Assembly: GCA_036270095.1 (NCBI GenBank)
Contig: DATBDE010000151.1
Location: 1 to 24,131, forward strand
Direction of reading: 5' to 3'
DNA length: 24,131 nucleotides
DNA from: DATBDE01 sp036270095
GTDB lineage: Bacteria; Actinomycetota; Thermoleophilia; Solirubrobacterales; Solirubrobacteraceae
Of this stretch, positions 13,363 to 21,750 are shown piece after piece. The position numbers were made by a program, and so were the translations under genes. The first letter of the stretch is position 1; each line of letters opens with the position of its first letter. The notes beneath the pieces are model-generated. The model searched no databases and was not told the DNA's origin. It saw only the letters and a program-made list of their open reading frames with translations.

Positions 13363-14280
13363 CTACGAAGCCGAGCGGGCCCTCGGATCTGGCAGCGGCG
13401 TCAGGCGCGCCTCGATCTCCGCCCTCCGCGACTCGAGGAACGGCGGCAGGATGATCTTCGTCCCCAGCTCCTCCACCGGCCCGTCGACGGTGAAGCCGGG
13501 CCCGTCGTCGGCGATCTCGAACAGGACGCCGGACGGCTCGCGGAAGTAGATCGAGTGGAAGTAGTAGCGGTCGATCACGGGCGTCGAGGGCACACCGGCC
13601 TCCGCCAGGCGCTCCAGCCACTGCGGGTGCTCGGCCACGGTCGTGCCCCAGGCGACGTGGTGCACGCTGCCCGCGCTCTGGCGGCCGAGCCCGGGCGACG
13701 GGTCGTAGGCGATCGTGCTGCCGCGGCGCGCGCCGCGCAGCTCCCACGTCGCGTCGCCTGCCGGCGTCGCGCCGAGCACGCGCCCGAGCACCGCCGCGGA
13801 GCGCTCGGGACGGCCGCTGTACGCGCGCACGCTCGCGAAGCCGCCGAGCGCGTAGGCCTCGGGGATGTCCGGGTGCTGCGCCACCAGCGGCTCGTCGACC
13901 GTCGAGACCACGAGCTCGTGCGCCAGGCCCTCGGGGTCGGCGAAGCGCACGCTGCCCTCGGTGTGCTCCGCGCGGACGTCGAGGTCGCCCAGCCGCTGCG
14001 CCCAGAAGTCGAGCGCCTCGGGCGACCGCACGCGCGAGACGACGCGGTGAACCATCCCTTCGCCCGGCTGCCCGGGGATCGCGCCCGGGTACTCGAAGAA
14101 GGTCAGCTCGGAGCCGGGCTTGCCGGTCTCGCTGGCGAAGAACAGGTGGTAGACGTCGGGCTGGTCTTGGTTGACCGTCTTGGCCACGAGCCGCAGGCCG
14201 AGTACCCGCGTGTAGAAGTCGACGTTGCCGGGCGCGTCGCCGGTGATCGCCGTGATGTGGTGGATGCCATCGAGCTCCAT
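13363..14280 (-). CDS. VOC-family ring-cleaving dioxygenase (MhqO/PcpA-like)
   Basis: A 305-residue double-domain vicinal-oxygen-chelate protein of the type that opens hydroquinone or catechol rings with an Fe(II) or Mn(II) centre. The predicted metal ligands are in place: a His in GIHHITAI (7/8), a His in SVHHVAWG (207/208) and Glu255 in GVLFEIADD. The conserved FYTRVLGLRLVAKTVNQD and YYFHSIYFREPSG stretches match the linear MhqO/PcpA group. ATG 14280 is chosen because TACCCT lies 9 nt upstream and the domain begins at once. Firmicute relatives protect against quinones; the nearby deazaflavin nitroreductase could serve a related purpose, but they are 7 kb apart. It is divergent from the ClC operon. 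Confidence 0.9.
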   Translation of the reverse strand: MELDGIHHITAITGDAPGNVDFYTRVLGLRLVAKTVNQDQPDVYHLFFASETGKPGSELTFFEYPGAIPGQPGEGMVHRVVSRVRSPEALDFWAQRLGDLDVRAEHTEGSVRFADPEGLAHELVVSTVDEPLVAQHPDIPEAYALGGFASVRAYSGRPERSAAVLGRVLGATPAGDATWELRGARRGSTIAYDPSPGLGRQSAGSVHHVAWGTTVAEHPQWLERLAEAGVPSTPVIDRYYFHSIYFREPSGVLFEIADDGPGFTVDGPVEELGTKIILPPFLESRRAEIEARLTPLPDPRARSAS

Positions 14281-14289
14281 CGGCCGCGA

Positions 14290-14299
14290 AGGGTAGAGT
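14290..14299. promoter_or_regulatory. overlapping divergent -10 elements (AGGGTAGAGT)
   Basis: On the plus strand TAGAGT (14294-14299) is 9 nt before the ATG at 14309. On the minus strand TACCCT (14295-14290) is 9 nt before the ATG at 14280. The two hexamers share the central TA, and only 28 bp separate the two start codons. Both genes would be leaderless, and the two promoters cannot be melted independently. Confidence 0.5.
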
Positions 14300-14308
14300 C
14301 GCGCGGCA

Positions 14309-14968
14309 ATGGGCGAGGATCGCGCTGCTCGCCGCGAGGCCGCGGTCTTCGTCGCACTCATCAGCGCCGCCGTCCTTGCGGCGCCGTTCGCGCCCGAGGG
14401 CACGGGAGCCGTGGTGATCGTCGTGGTTGCGGGCGCGGTGGTCACGCGCGCGCATCAGCGCGTCTACTTCCGCGAGGTCGTCGCGCGCTACCACGCCACG
14501 CCGTTCGCCCGGCTGTGCGACACGATCTTCGGGGTCGGCCGCCATCTGTGGCACCGCCGGGCGGTCGACGCGCTGCTTTCGCTGACGTTCGTCATGACCG
14601 TCGCGCTGCCGATCCTGCTGCTCGAGCTCGTGATCAAGAAGTCGCCCGACATCAAGGGCACCACCGGCCTCGGCCTCGCGGTAGGGGTGGTGGTCTGGCA
14701 CACCGTGCTGGAGATCTTCCACGAGCCCCGCCGCCGTGCCGAGTACGACGGGCGCAAGCCGCCCCGCCAGCTGCCGGTGTGGCCGCTGCTCTTGATCCTC
14801 TGCATCGAGTTCGTCACCTTCGCGGTCCTGCGCGCCAGCGACTACCTGCCCGACTACGCGTTCCTCCGTGGCTTCCTGCTCGGCGTCGCCGCCATGGGCC
14901 TGGCCGACGCCGCCACCCTGCAATCGACGATGATCGCCGGTCTGTTGCACGGGAGGCCGCTGCGATGA
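14309..14968 (+). CDS. hypothetical membrane protein coupled to ClC
   Basis: A 219-residue protein with about six hydrophobic segments (near 12-27, 32-45, 87-107, 120-133, 158-175 and 184-205). Conserved-looking charged loops include RAHQRVYFREVVARYHATPF, EPRRRAEYDGRKPP and ASDYLPDY. I do not recognise it. The last codons overlap the ATG of the ClC gene (ATGA), so it is translationally coupled to chloride transport and may be an accessory membrane subunit; that is inference from context. The start is supported by TAGAGT 9 nt upstream. Confidence 0.75.
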   Translation: MGEDRAARREAAVFVALISAAVLAAPFAPEGTGAVVIVVVAGAVVTRAHQRVYFREVVARYHATPFARLCDTIFGVGRHLWHRRAVDALLSLTFVMTVALPILLLELVIKKSPDIKGTTGLGLAVGVVVWHTVLEIFHEPRRRAEYDGRKPPRQLPVWPLLLILCIEFVTFAVLRASDYLPDYAFLRGFLLGVAAMGLADAATLQSTMIAGLLHGRPLR

Positions 14969-16296
14969 AGAGCGAACAGGCCCGCACCTACCTGATCGCG
15001 CTGGCCGCCGCGGCGCTGGCCGGCATCCCGGTCGCGGCCGCCGCGGTGCTGTTCGACTCGCTCGTGCACGGGCTGACGACGGTGTTCTGGACCGACATCC
15101 CCAAGGACGTGCTCGACGTCGGCGAGCCGCCGTGGTGGTACGTGCTCCTCCTCCCCACGCTCGCGGGCGCGCTCACCTGGCCCGTGCTGAAGCTGCCCGG
15201 CAAGGGCGGCCACTCCCCGGCCGACGGGCTGAGCTTCGCCCCTGCCGGGCCCAAGCTCGCCGCGGGCGCGATCCTCGCCGCCTTCATCTCGCTCGTACTC
15301 GGCATCGTGCTCGGCCCCGAGGCGCCGCTGGTCGCACTGGGCCTTGCCCTCGGCACCGTGGCCGGCCGCCTGGCCGCGAAGAACCAGGTCATGGCCTCGA
15401 TGGTGGCGCTGGCCGGCGGCTTTGCCGCCATCAGCACCGTGTTCGGCGGCCCATTGGCGTCGTCGCTGCTGCTGTTCGAGGCCGTGGCTACCAGCGGGCA
15501 GTTCCAGTCCGGCCTGCTGCAGCGCATCCTGCTTCCCGGCCTGCTCGCGGCCGGCATCGGCCAGCTCGTGTTCACCGGGGTGGCCGGCTGGTCGGGCGTG
15601 AACGAGATCGCGCTCGCGATCCCGGGCCTGCCCCACTACGGCAGCGTGCGCGTGGTCGACATCCCGATCACCATCCTCATCGCCATCGTCACCGCGGCCT
15701 TCGTCCTGGGCGCGCGCCGCCTCGGCTCGCTCAGCTTCCACCGCATCGGTGGGCGCCTGCCGGTGCTGCTGGCCGGCGGGCTCGGCGTCGGGCTCTGTGC
15801 CGTGCTCTTCCACGAGATCTCCGGTAAGCCGCTGGGCCTGGTGCTGTTCTCGGGCGAGACCGGGCTCAGCGGGATCCTGACCCAGACCTCGGCCGCCGTC
15901 GTCGTCGGCTGCCTGTTCGCCAAGGCGATCGCCTACGCGCTCTCGATCGGCGCGGGCTTCCGTGGCGGCCCCGTGTTCCCGTCGCTGTTCCTCGGCGTCG
16001 CGGTCGGCGTGCTGATGACGATCGCGTTCTCGGACTTCTCGATCACCGCCGGCGTCGCCGCGGGCGTCGCCGCGGCGGCCGCCGCGGCGCTGCGCACGCC
16101 GTTCACCGGCGCGCTGCTCGGGTCGCTGATCGTGGGCTCGGCGGGCACGAACACGGTGCCGCTCGCGATCATCGCCGCGGTGGTCGCCTGGCTGATCGCG
16201 CTGGCGGCGTCGGGCTCGGTCGCCGCCCAGCCCGAGACGCCCTCCGCGCCAGCCGCCGAGGCGCCCTCCGACCCGCCCTCTCAAGCCGCCACCTAG
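14965..16296 (+). CDS. ClC-family chloride channel/antiporter
   Basis: A 443-residue ClC protein with about 12-16 membrane helices. The anion-pathway motifs are recognisable but divergent: GKGGHSP (79-85) in place of GSGIP, GPEAPLVALG (117-126) in place of GREGP with the gating glutamate Glu119 kept, and GAGFRGGPVFPSLFLG (329-344). Glu172 in LLLFEAV aligns roughly with the internal proton glutamate of E. coli ClC, so 2Cl-/H+ exchange is more likely than a channel, though this is from memory of the alignment. There is no CBS domain; the C-terminus is a Pro/Ala-rich tail (about 420-443). It is coupled to the upstream membrane protein. Confidence 0.9.
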   Translation: MKSEQARTYLIALAAAALAGIPVAAAAVLFDSLVHGLTTVFWTDIPKDVLDVGEPPWWYVLLLPTLAGALTWPVLKLPGKGGHSPADGLSFAPAGPKLAAGAILAAFISLVLGIVLGPEAPLVALGLALGTVAGRLAAKNQVMASMVALAGGFAAISTVFGGPLASSLLLFEAVATSGQFQSGLLQRILLPGLLAAGIGQLVFTGVAGWSGVNEIALAIPGLPHYGSVRVVDIPITILIAIVTAAFVLGARRLGSLSFHRIGGRLPVLLAGGLGVGLCAVLFHEISGKPLGLVLFSGETGLSGILTQTSAAVVVGCLFAKAIAYALSIGAGFRGGPVFPSLFLGVAVGVLMTIAFSDFSITAGVAAGVAAAAAAALRTPFTGALLGSLIVGSAGTNTVPLAIIAAVVAWLIALAASGSVAAQPETPSAPAAEAPSDPPSQAAT

Positions 16297-16303
16297 AGGC
16301 CGG

Positions 16304-16309
16304 TACCCT
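16304..16309 (+). promoter_or_regulatory. putative -10 element (TACCCT) of the deacetylase gene
   Basis: TACCCT (within GGTACC) is 8 nt before the ATG at 16318 and lies just after the ClC stop codon. It implies a separate leaderless transcript for the deacetylase. Confidence 0.45.
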
Positions 16310-16317
16310 CGCGCGCG

Positions 16318-17208
16318 ATGGCCGCCGAGGATCCCCCCAGGTCGCGCCAGACCGCCCGCCGCCAGGCCATCCGGCGTCGTCGTGCGGTCGCGCTGGCGGT
16401 CGTCGGCGCGGTCGTCGCCCTCCTCCTCTTGATCGTGATCAGCAGTTCGGGCGGCAAGCACCGCAACGGCGATGCCAGCGCCGCCGTGCAGCCGCCGCCG
16501 GTGGCGCCGCGGACCGCCGACGCCGCCGTGCGCCGGCTGGTCAAGCAGGGCAAGCCGGTCTACTGCGGCGGCCGCAACAAGCCCTATGTGGCCCTGACCT
16601 TCGACGACGGACCGGGGCCCTCAACGGCACAGGCGGTGCGCACGCTCGCCGGCCTGCAGGTGCCCGCCACGTTCTTCCTCATCGGCAAGCAGGTCGCGCC
16701 ATTCCGCGAGACCGTCGCGCTCGAGGCGCGTGGCAACACCGTCGGCAACCACACGTTCCACCACGCCCAGCTCACCGCGGTCTCGCTGGTCGACGCCGGC
16801 CACGAGATCGCCGACACGTCCAAGGCCATCACCGCCATTACCCACCAGCCGGTCCGCATGCTCCGCCCGCCCCTGGGGTCGCGCAATCCCGGCGTGGACG
16901 CGGTCGCGCGCGCCGAGGGCGTGCTCGAGGTGCACTGGGACATCGACGTCCACGACATCGAGGGCGCGGACGCCCAGAAAGTGCTGGCCGCGATCAACCA
17001 CCACGCCAAGCCGGGCTCGATCATCCTCATGCACGAGAACGCCCCGCAGACCCTCAGCTCGCTGGGCCCCATCGTCGCCGCCGTCCGCGCCAAGCACCTG
17101 CGTCCGGTCACCGTGCCCCAGCTCATGGCCCTCGACCCGCCCAGCCCCGAGCAGCTGGCCGCGGGCCCGCGCGGCTGCGGGCTGCCCGACCCGGAGGCGA
17201 CCGGCTGA
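16318..17208 (+). CDS. membrane-anchored polysaccharide deacetylase (NodB domain)
   Basis: A 296-residue carbohydrate esterase family 4 protein. A basic N-terminus followed by one hydrophobic helix (about 23-42) anchors it with the enzyme outside. A Pro-rich linker leads to a NodB domain: TFDDGP (94-99) with the catalytic and metal aspartates, GNHTFHH (143-149) with the metal histidines 145 and 149, RPPLGSRN (183-190) and ILMHEN (236-241). Such enzymes remove acetyl groups from peptidoglycan or other N-acetylated glycans. Motif 3 has Leu where Tyr is more usual. The C-terminus holds a lone GCGLPDP after the domain. It follows ClC with its own -10 element; no sugar-synthesis genes are adjacent. 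Confidence 0.9.
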   Translation: MAAEDPPRSRQTARRQAIRRRRAVALAVVGAVVALLLLIVISSSGGKHRNGDASAAVQPPPVAPRTADAAVRRLVKQGKPVYCGGRNKPYVALTFDDGPGPSTAQAVRTLAGLQVPATFFLIGKQVAPFRETVALEARGNTVGNHTFHHAQLTAVSLVDAGHEIADTSKAITAITHQPVRMLRPPLGSRNPGVDAVARAEGVLEVHWDIDVHDIEGADAQKVLAAINHHAKPGSIILMHENAPQTLSSLGPIVAAVRAKHLRPVTVPQLMALDPPSPEQLAAGPRGCGLPDPEATG

Positions 17209-17244
17209 GGTTTGCTCCCTGCTCAGCGAGGGAAAGAGCACCTC

Positions 17245-17583
17245 GTGGGCACGCTCCGGTTCACGGTCCAACGCAGCGAGGAGGGCGAGACCCTCCGCCT
17301 CGCCCTGTACGGCGAGCTCGACCTCTACGGCGCTCCGCGGTTCGACGACGAGCTCGTCCGCGCCGAGGGCGAGATGTGGCCCGAGGTCCTGATCGACCTC
17401 TGCCGGCTGGAGTTCATGGACTCCTCCGGCCTGCGCCTGATCCTGCGTGCGCACGTGCGCGCGAGGCAGGAGGGTCGCCGGTTGCGCCTGGTCCACTGCG
17501 GCGGGACCATCGGCCGCGTCCTCCGCATCACGAGCCTCGACCGCGAGCTCGACGTGGCCGAGCACCCCCCAGCCGTCCCCTAG
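17245..17583 (+). CDS. STAS-domain protein (anti-sigma-factor antagonist type)
   Basis: A 112-residue single STAS domain. GELDLYGAPRFDDEL (about 23-37) and VLIDLCRLEFMDSSGLRLILRA (residues 48-69) are the classic strands, with DSSG (59-62) carrying the serine that partner anti-sigma kinases phosphorylate in the SpoIIAA/RsbV family. The GTG at 17245 is preceded by GAGGGAAAG about 8 nt away, a fair ribosome site; an in-frame TTG at 17212 is less likely. No anti-sigma kinase or sigma factor is in the window. It ends 20 bp before the kdpD-like gene. Confidence 0.85.
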   Translation: MGTLRFTVQRSEEGETLRLALYGELDLYGAPRFDDELVRAEGEMWPEVLIDLCRLEFMDSSGLRLILRAHVRARQEGRRLRLVHCGGTIGRVLRITSLDRELDVAEHPPAVP

Positions 17584-17591
17584 AACCGCAG

Positions 17592-17597
17592 TACGCT
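17592..17597 (+). promoter_or_regulatory. putative -10 element (TACGCT) of the kdpD-like gene
   Basis: TACGCT is 6 nt before the GTG at 17604, in the short gap after the STAS gene. It supports that GTG as start and implies that kdpDE can be transcribed separately from the STAS gene. Confidence 0.45.
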
Positions 17598-17603
17598 CCG
17601 GGC

Positions 17604-19024
17604 GTGCGCGCGCGCGCGTCGTCCCTGTTCCTGGGTCCGCGCCAGCCCTCCCCACTGGCGGGCGTCGCCGTGGCCCTCGTCGGGGTCGCCGTCATCACGG
17701 CGCTGATCCTGCCGCTGCGCCAGGTCACGCCGGTCGTTGCCACCGGCGTGCTCTACCTCGTCGTCGTGCTCCTCGTGTCGGTCGTCTGGGGCGTGTGGCT
17801 CGGCCTGGCCACGAGCGTCGTCAGCGCGCTGGCGTTCAACTACTTCCACATCCCGCCGACCGGCCGGCTGACGATCGCCCATACCGAGAACGTCGTGGCG
17901 CTGGTGGTGTTCTTCATCGCGGCGGTCGTGGCCAGCTCACTCGCCGACCTCGTGCGCGCGCGCACCCAGCAGGCCGACCTGCGCCGGCGCGAGGCCGACC
18001 TCACCGCCGAGCTCGCGCGGTTGCTCCTGGGCGCGCCGACCTTGGAGGAGGCGCTGCCGGCCGCCGGCCAGCGCCTCGCGCAAGCGCTCGCGCTCCGCGC
18101 GGCCGAGATCCACCTCGACGCAGTCGAGCCCGATTCCCGCCACGCCGTGTTCCCCCTGTCCGACGGCGACCGCCGCCTGGGGACGCTCGTCGTCTCGCTG
18201 CCGCTCTCCGACGACGGGCGCGACCGGCTCGAGCACCGCGTCGTGCCCGCGCTCGCCGCGCTCCTGGCCGCCGGCCGCGAGCGCGAGCGCCTGCAGGCCG
18301 AGGTGCTCGAGACCCAGGCGCTGCGCCGCAGCGACGAGATCAAGACCGCGGTCCTGCGCTCGGTCTCGCACGACCTGCGCACGCCGCTGACCGCGATCGC
18401 CACCGCCGCCGAGGCGCTGGCCGGGCCGCGCCTGAGCGCGGAGGACCGCGAGCAGCTCGCCGCCGCCGTCACCGCGGAGGTGGCGCGCCTGACCGGGCTC
18501 GTGGACAAGCTGCTCGATTTGTCGAAGCTGCAGTCGGGGTTCGCCGTCCCCCACACCGACTGGCTCTCGGTCGAGGAGCTCGTCGCCGGCGCCGTGGCCG
18601 CGCAGGCCCAGGCTGCCGAGGCCTTCCGCATCTCCATCCTCGGCGAGGTGCCGCTCATCCGCGGCGACGCCGTGCAACTCGAGCGCGCGCTGGCCAATCT
18701 GCTCGAGAACGCCGCCCGCTATTCCGCGCCCGAACCCGTGCTCGTGCGCGTCCGCCGTATGGGCGACCGGGTGATGATCCGTGTCGTCGACCGCGGGCCC
18801 GGGCTGGCCTACGGCGAGCACGAGCGGGTCTTCGAGCCCTTCTACCGCGGACCGGCGACCGGCGCGGGCAACACCGGGTCGGGCCTCGGCCTGGCCATCG
18901 TCAAGGGCTTCGTGGAGGCCAACGGCGGCAAGGTGTGGGCCGAGTCGCTGCCCGGGCAGGGCACCACATTCGTGGTCGAGCTCCCGATCGAGCCCGTCTC
19001 CACGCCGGTCGAGGCCCCGTCGAC

Positions 19025-19028
<4 letters not shown>
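17604..19028 (+). CDS. kdpD: KdpD-like sensor histidine kinase lacking the N-terminal KdpD/USP module
   Basis: A 474-residue kinase. Membrane segments (about 18-116) form the DUF4118 four-helix region typical of KdpD, including FNYFHIPPTGRL. A coiled linker and GAF-like segment (about 120-235) follow, then the HisKA domain with SVSHDLRTPLTAI (phosphorylated His256), and the ATPase with LANLLENAARYS (363-374), DRGPG (396-400) and GSGLGL (425-430). E. coli KdpD is ~890 residues and starts with a cytoplasmic KdpD domain plus a universal-stress domain; here only about 20 residues precede the first helix, and the sequence upstream is the STAS gene in another frame. The TGA overlaps the GTG of kdpE. 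It should sense low K+ or osmotic stress and phosphorylate KdpE. Confidence 0.88.
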
Positions 19029-19708
<680 letters not shown>

Positions 19709-19723
19709 CTCCCGCTCCGCGTG

Positions 19724-19774
19724 TTGTCACGCGATTGTGATGGCGCGCAGCGCAATTGTGATGCCGCTGTGACG
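19724..19774 (+). promoter_or_regulatory. candidate KdpE binding sites: two pairs of 11-bp-phased repeats
   Basis: Four direct copies of an 8-mer are present: TTGTCACG (19724), TTGTGATG (19735), TTGTGATG (19756) and CTGTGACG (19767). Copies within each pair are 11 bp apart and the pairs are 32 bp apart, about three helical turns. This is the geometry of OmpR/PhoB-type regulators that bind head-to-tail as dimers. The last copy ends 10 bp before the putative -10, so it would overlap the -35 position, as in activated promoters. Confidence 0.6.
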
Positions 19775-19784
19775 GGTCGCGACG

Positions 19785-19790
19785 CAGACT
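19785..19790 (+). promoter_or_regulatory. putative -10 element (CAGACT) of the kdp structural operon
   Basis: CAGACT lies 6 nt before the ATG of the 43-aa gene. No TTGACA-like -35 is present at the expected position, which is occupied by the direct repeats; this fits an activator-dependent promoter. Confidence 0.35.
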
Positions 19791-19796
19791 CGGCGC

Positions 19797-19928
19797 ATGC
19801 CGATTCTCGCGGTGACCAACATCCTCCCGGGCCCGACCGGCATCGGCGGCGACATCGTCGCGGTCGTGCTCGCAGTCCTGCTGTTCGCCCTCTTGTACTG
19901 GTCGATCAGCTGGATCTCGAAGATATGA
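19797..19928 (+). CDS. 43-aa single-TM peptide at the head of the kdp operon
   Basis: A short ORF encoding an N-terminal polar part (MPILAVTNILPGPTGIGG) and one hydrophobic helix (about residues 20-37, ending LLFALLYWSI), then SWISKI. Codons are nearly all G/C-ending. Its stop overlaps the start of kdpF (ATGA), which strongly suggests it is translated and coupled to it. I do not recognise it; it is not KdpF, which follows separately with its own signature. It may be an additional small subunit or regulator of the Kdp pump. It is too short to be called by default gene-finding length limits. Confidence 0.7.
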   Translation: MPILAVTNILPGPTGIGGDIVAVVLAVLLFALLYWSISWISKI

Positions 19929-20014
19929 GGGGGGCGGACCTCTTCGGGCTCATCGTCGGCCTGGCCGTCTGCGCCTACCTGGTCTACGCCCTGGTCCGGG
20001 GGGAGCGGTTCTAG
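19925..20014 (+). CDS. kdpF: KdpF, small subunit of the K+-transporting ATPase
   Basis: A 29-residue single-helix peptide: a short MRGADLFG start, a hydrophobic helix, and the characteristic YLVYALVRGERF end (KdpF proteins typically end in YALLRPERF). KdpF stabilises the KdpABC complex in the membrane. Its ATG overlaps the stop of the 43-aa gene, and its TAG is directly followed by the ATG of kdpA. A GGGGAG near its 3' end can serve kdpA as ribosome site. Confidence 0.88.
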   Translation: MRGADLFGLIVGLAVCAYLVYALVRGERF

Positions 20015-21748
20015 ATGGCCCAGGGCTGGCTGCAGATCGCGATCTTCCTGGTCGTCGTCGTGGTGCTCACGCCGCCGCTGGGGATCTATATGGCGCGCGT
20101 CTATCGGAACGAGCGCGTGTTCCTCACGCCGGTGCTGGCCCCCGTCGAGCGCCTGACCTACCGGGCCATCGGGGTCGACCCCGCGCGCGAGCAGGACTGG
20201 AAGGGCTACGCGCGCACGCTGATCGTCTTCTCCGGGCTCTTCTTCCTCGCGCTGTACCTGATCCTGCGCACGCAGTCGATCCAGCCGCTCAACCCGCAGG
20301 GCTTCAACTCCGCGCCCTGGGACGTGAGCTTCAACACCACCTCGTCGTTCATCACCAACACGAACTGGCAGTACTACGGCGGCGAGACCACGCTGAGCGA
20401 CTTCAGCCAGATGGCCGGGCTGACGGTGCAGAACTTCGTCTCCGCCGCGGTCGGCATGGCCGTGGTCGCGGCGCTCATCCGCGGGATCCTCAACCGCACG
20501 AGCAAGTCGCTCGGGAACTTCTGGCAGGACACGGTCCGGACGCTGTTCTACATCCTGCTGCCGCTGACCGTCGTCGTCGCGGTGCTGCTCGTGGCCGGCG
20601 GGGTGCTCCAGACCGTGGCCCACGCCATCACCGCCAAGACGGTCCTGGGCGCCGACCAGCTGCTGGCCGTCGGGCCCGTCGCCTCGCAGGTGGCGATCAA
20701 GCAGCTCGGGACCAACGGCGGCGGCTTCTTCAACGTCAACTCGGCGATGCCGTTCGAGAACGCGAGCGCGTTCACGAACTTCGTCGAGCTGCTGGCGATC
20801 ATCCTCATCCCCGCCGCGCTGACCTACACGTTCGGGCGCATGGTCGGCCGCCAGCGCCAGGGCTGGGCCATCTTCGCGGCCATGCTCGCGCTGTTCCTCG
20901 TGCTCATCGTGGTCGTCGTGCCCGCCGAGCAGCACGGCACCGTCGCCCAGCACATGGCCGGGCTGCACAACGGCGGCAACCTCGAGGGCAAGGAGGTCCG
21001 CAACGGCATCGCGCAGTCCGGCCTGTGGACCGCCACCACGACCAGCACCTCCAACGGCTCCGTCAACTCCGCGCTGGACTCCTACACGGGGCTGGGCGGA
21101 GCCGTGCCGATGGCCGCGCTGGGCACGAGCGAGGTGATCTTCGGCGGCGTCGGCACCGGGCTGTACTCCATGCTCGTCTTCGTCCTCCTGGCGGTCTTCA
21201 TCGGCGGGCTCATGGTCGGCCGCACGCCCGAGTACCTGGGCAAGAAGCTCGAGGCGCGCGAGGTCAAGCTCGCCTCCCTCGCGGCGTTGTTCACACCGCT
21301 GACCGTGCTGGTCACCACCGGGCTCGCCATCGCCACCAAGTTCGGCAAGCCGTCGATCTACGCCAGCGGGCCGCAGGGCTTCTCCGAGACCTTGTACGCG
21401 TACCTCTCGCAGGCCAACAACAACGGCTCGGCCTTCGCCGGCTACACCGGCTTCGTCCAGCCCAATGCCCCCGGCAACGGGGGCTCGTTCGGCATCAGCT
21501 TCGCCGACGTCCTCGGGGGCGGGACGATGGTCGTCGCCCGCTTCGTCCCGATCCTTCTCGTGCTCGCGATCGCCGGCGCGCTGGCGGGCAAGAAGGTCGC
21601 CCCCGTCGGCCCGGGCACGATGCGCACCGACAACCCGACCTTCGTCGTCCTCCTTGTCGGCGTGGTCGTGCTCGTCGGCGCCCTCACGTTCTTCCCCGCC
21701 CTCCTGCTCGGCCCGATCGTGCAGAGCCTCTCGACCCAGCTCTTCTGA
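20015..21748 (+). CDS. kdpA: KdpA, K+-binding channel-like subunit
   Basis: A 577-residue membrane protein that selects and passes K+ in the KdpFABC pump. The four selectivity-loop regions are clear: SSFITNTNWQYYGGE, GTNGGGFFNVNSAMPFEN, TTTSTSNGSVNSALDSY and NNNGSAFAGYTG. GTSEVIFGGVGTGLYSML and GLMVGRTPEYLGKKLEAREVKL also match the family. Length is close to the usual ~557. It starts immediately after the kdpF stop codon and is followed after 2 bp by kdpC rather than kdpB. Confidence 0.97.
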   Translation: MAQGWLQIAIFLVVVVVLTPPLGIYMARVYRNERVFLTPVLAPVERLTYRAIGVDPAREQDWKGYARTLIVFSGLFFLALYLILRTQSIQPLNPQGFNSAPWDVSFNTTSSFITNTNWQYYGGETTLSDFSQMAGLTVQNFVSAAVGMAVVAALIRGILNRTSKSLGNFWQDTVRTLFYILLPLTVVVAVLLVAGGVLQTVAHAITAKTVLGADQLLAVGPVASQVAIKQLGTNGGGFFNVNSAMPFENASAFTNFVELLAIILIPAALTYTFGRMVGRQRQGWAIFAAMLALFLVLIVVVVPAEQHGTVAQHMAGLHNGGNLEGKEVRNGIAQSGLWTATTTSTSNGSVNSALDSYTGLGGAVPMAALGTSEVIFGGVGTGLYSMLVFVLLAVFIGGLMVGRTPEYLGKKLEAREVKLASLAALFTPLTVLVTTGLAIATKFGKPSIYASGPQGFSETLYAYLSQANNNGSAFAGYTGFVQPNAPGNGGSFGISFADVLGGGTMVVARFVPILLVLAIAGALAGKKVAPVGPGTMRTDNPTFVVLLVGVVVLVGALTFFPALLLGPIVQSLSTQLF

Positions 21749-21750
21749 CC

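Noticed and set aside
19709..19796. c-di-AMP (ydaO-type) or other riboswitch upstream of the kdp genes
   Set aside because: The gap is only 88 bp, is filled by the direct repeats and the putative -10, and shows no conserved riboswitch structure.
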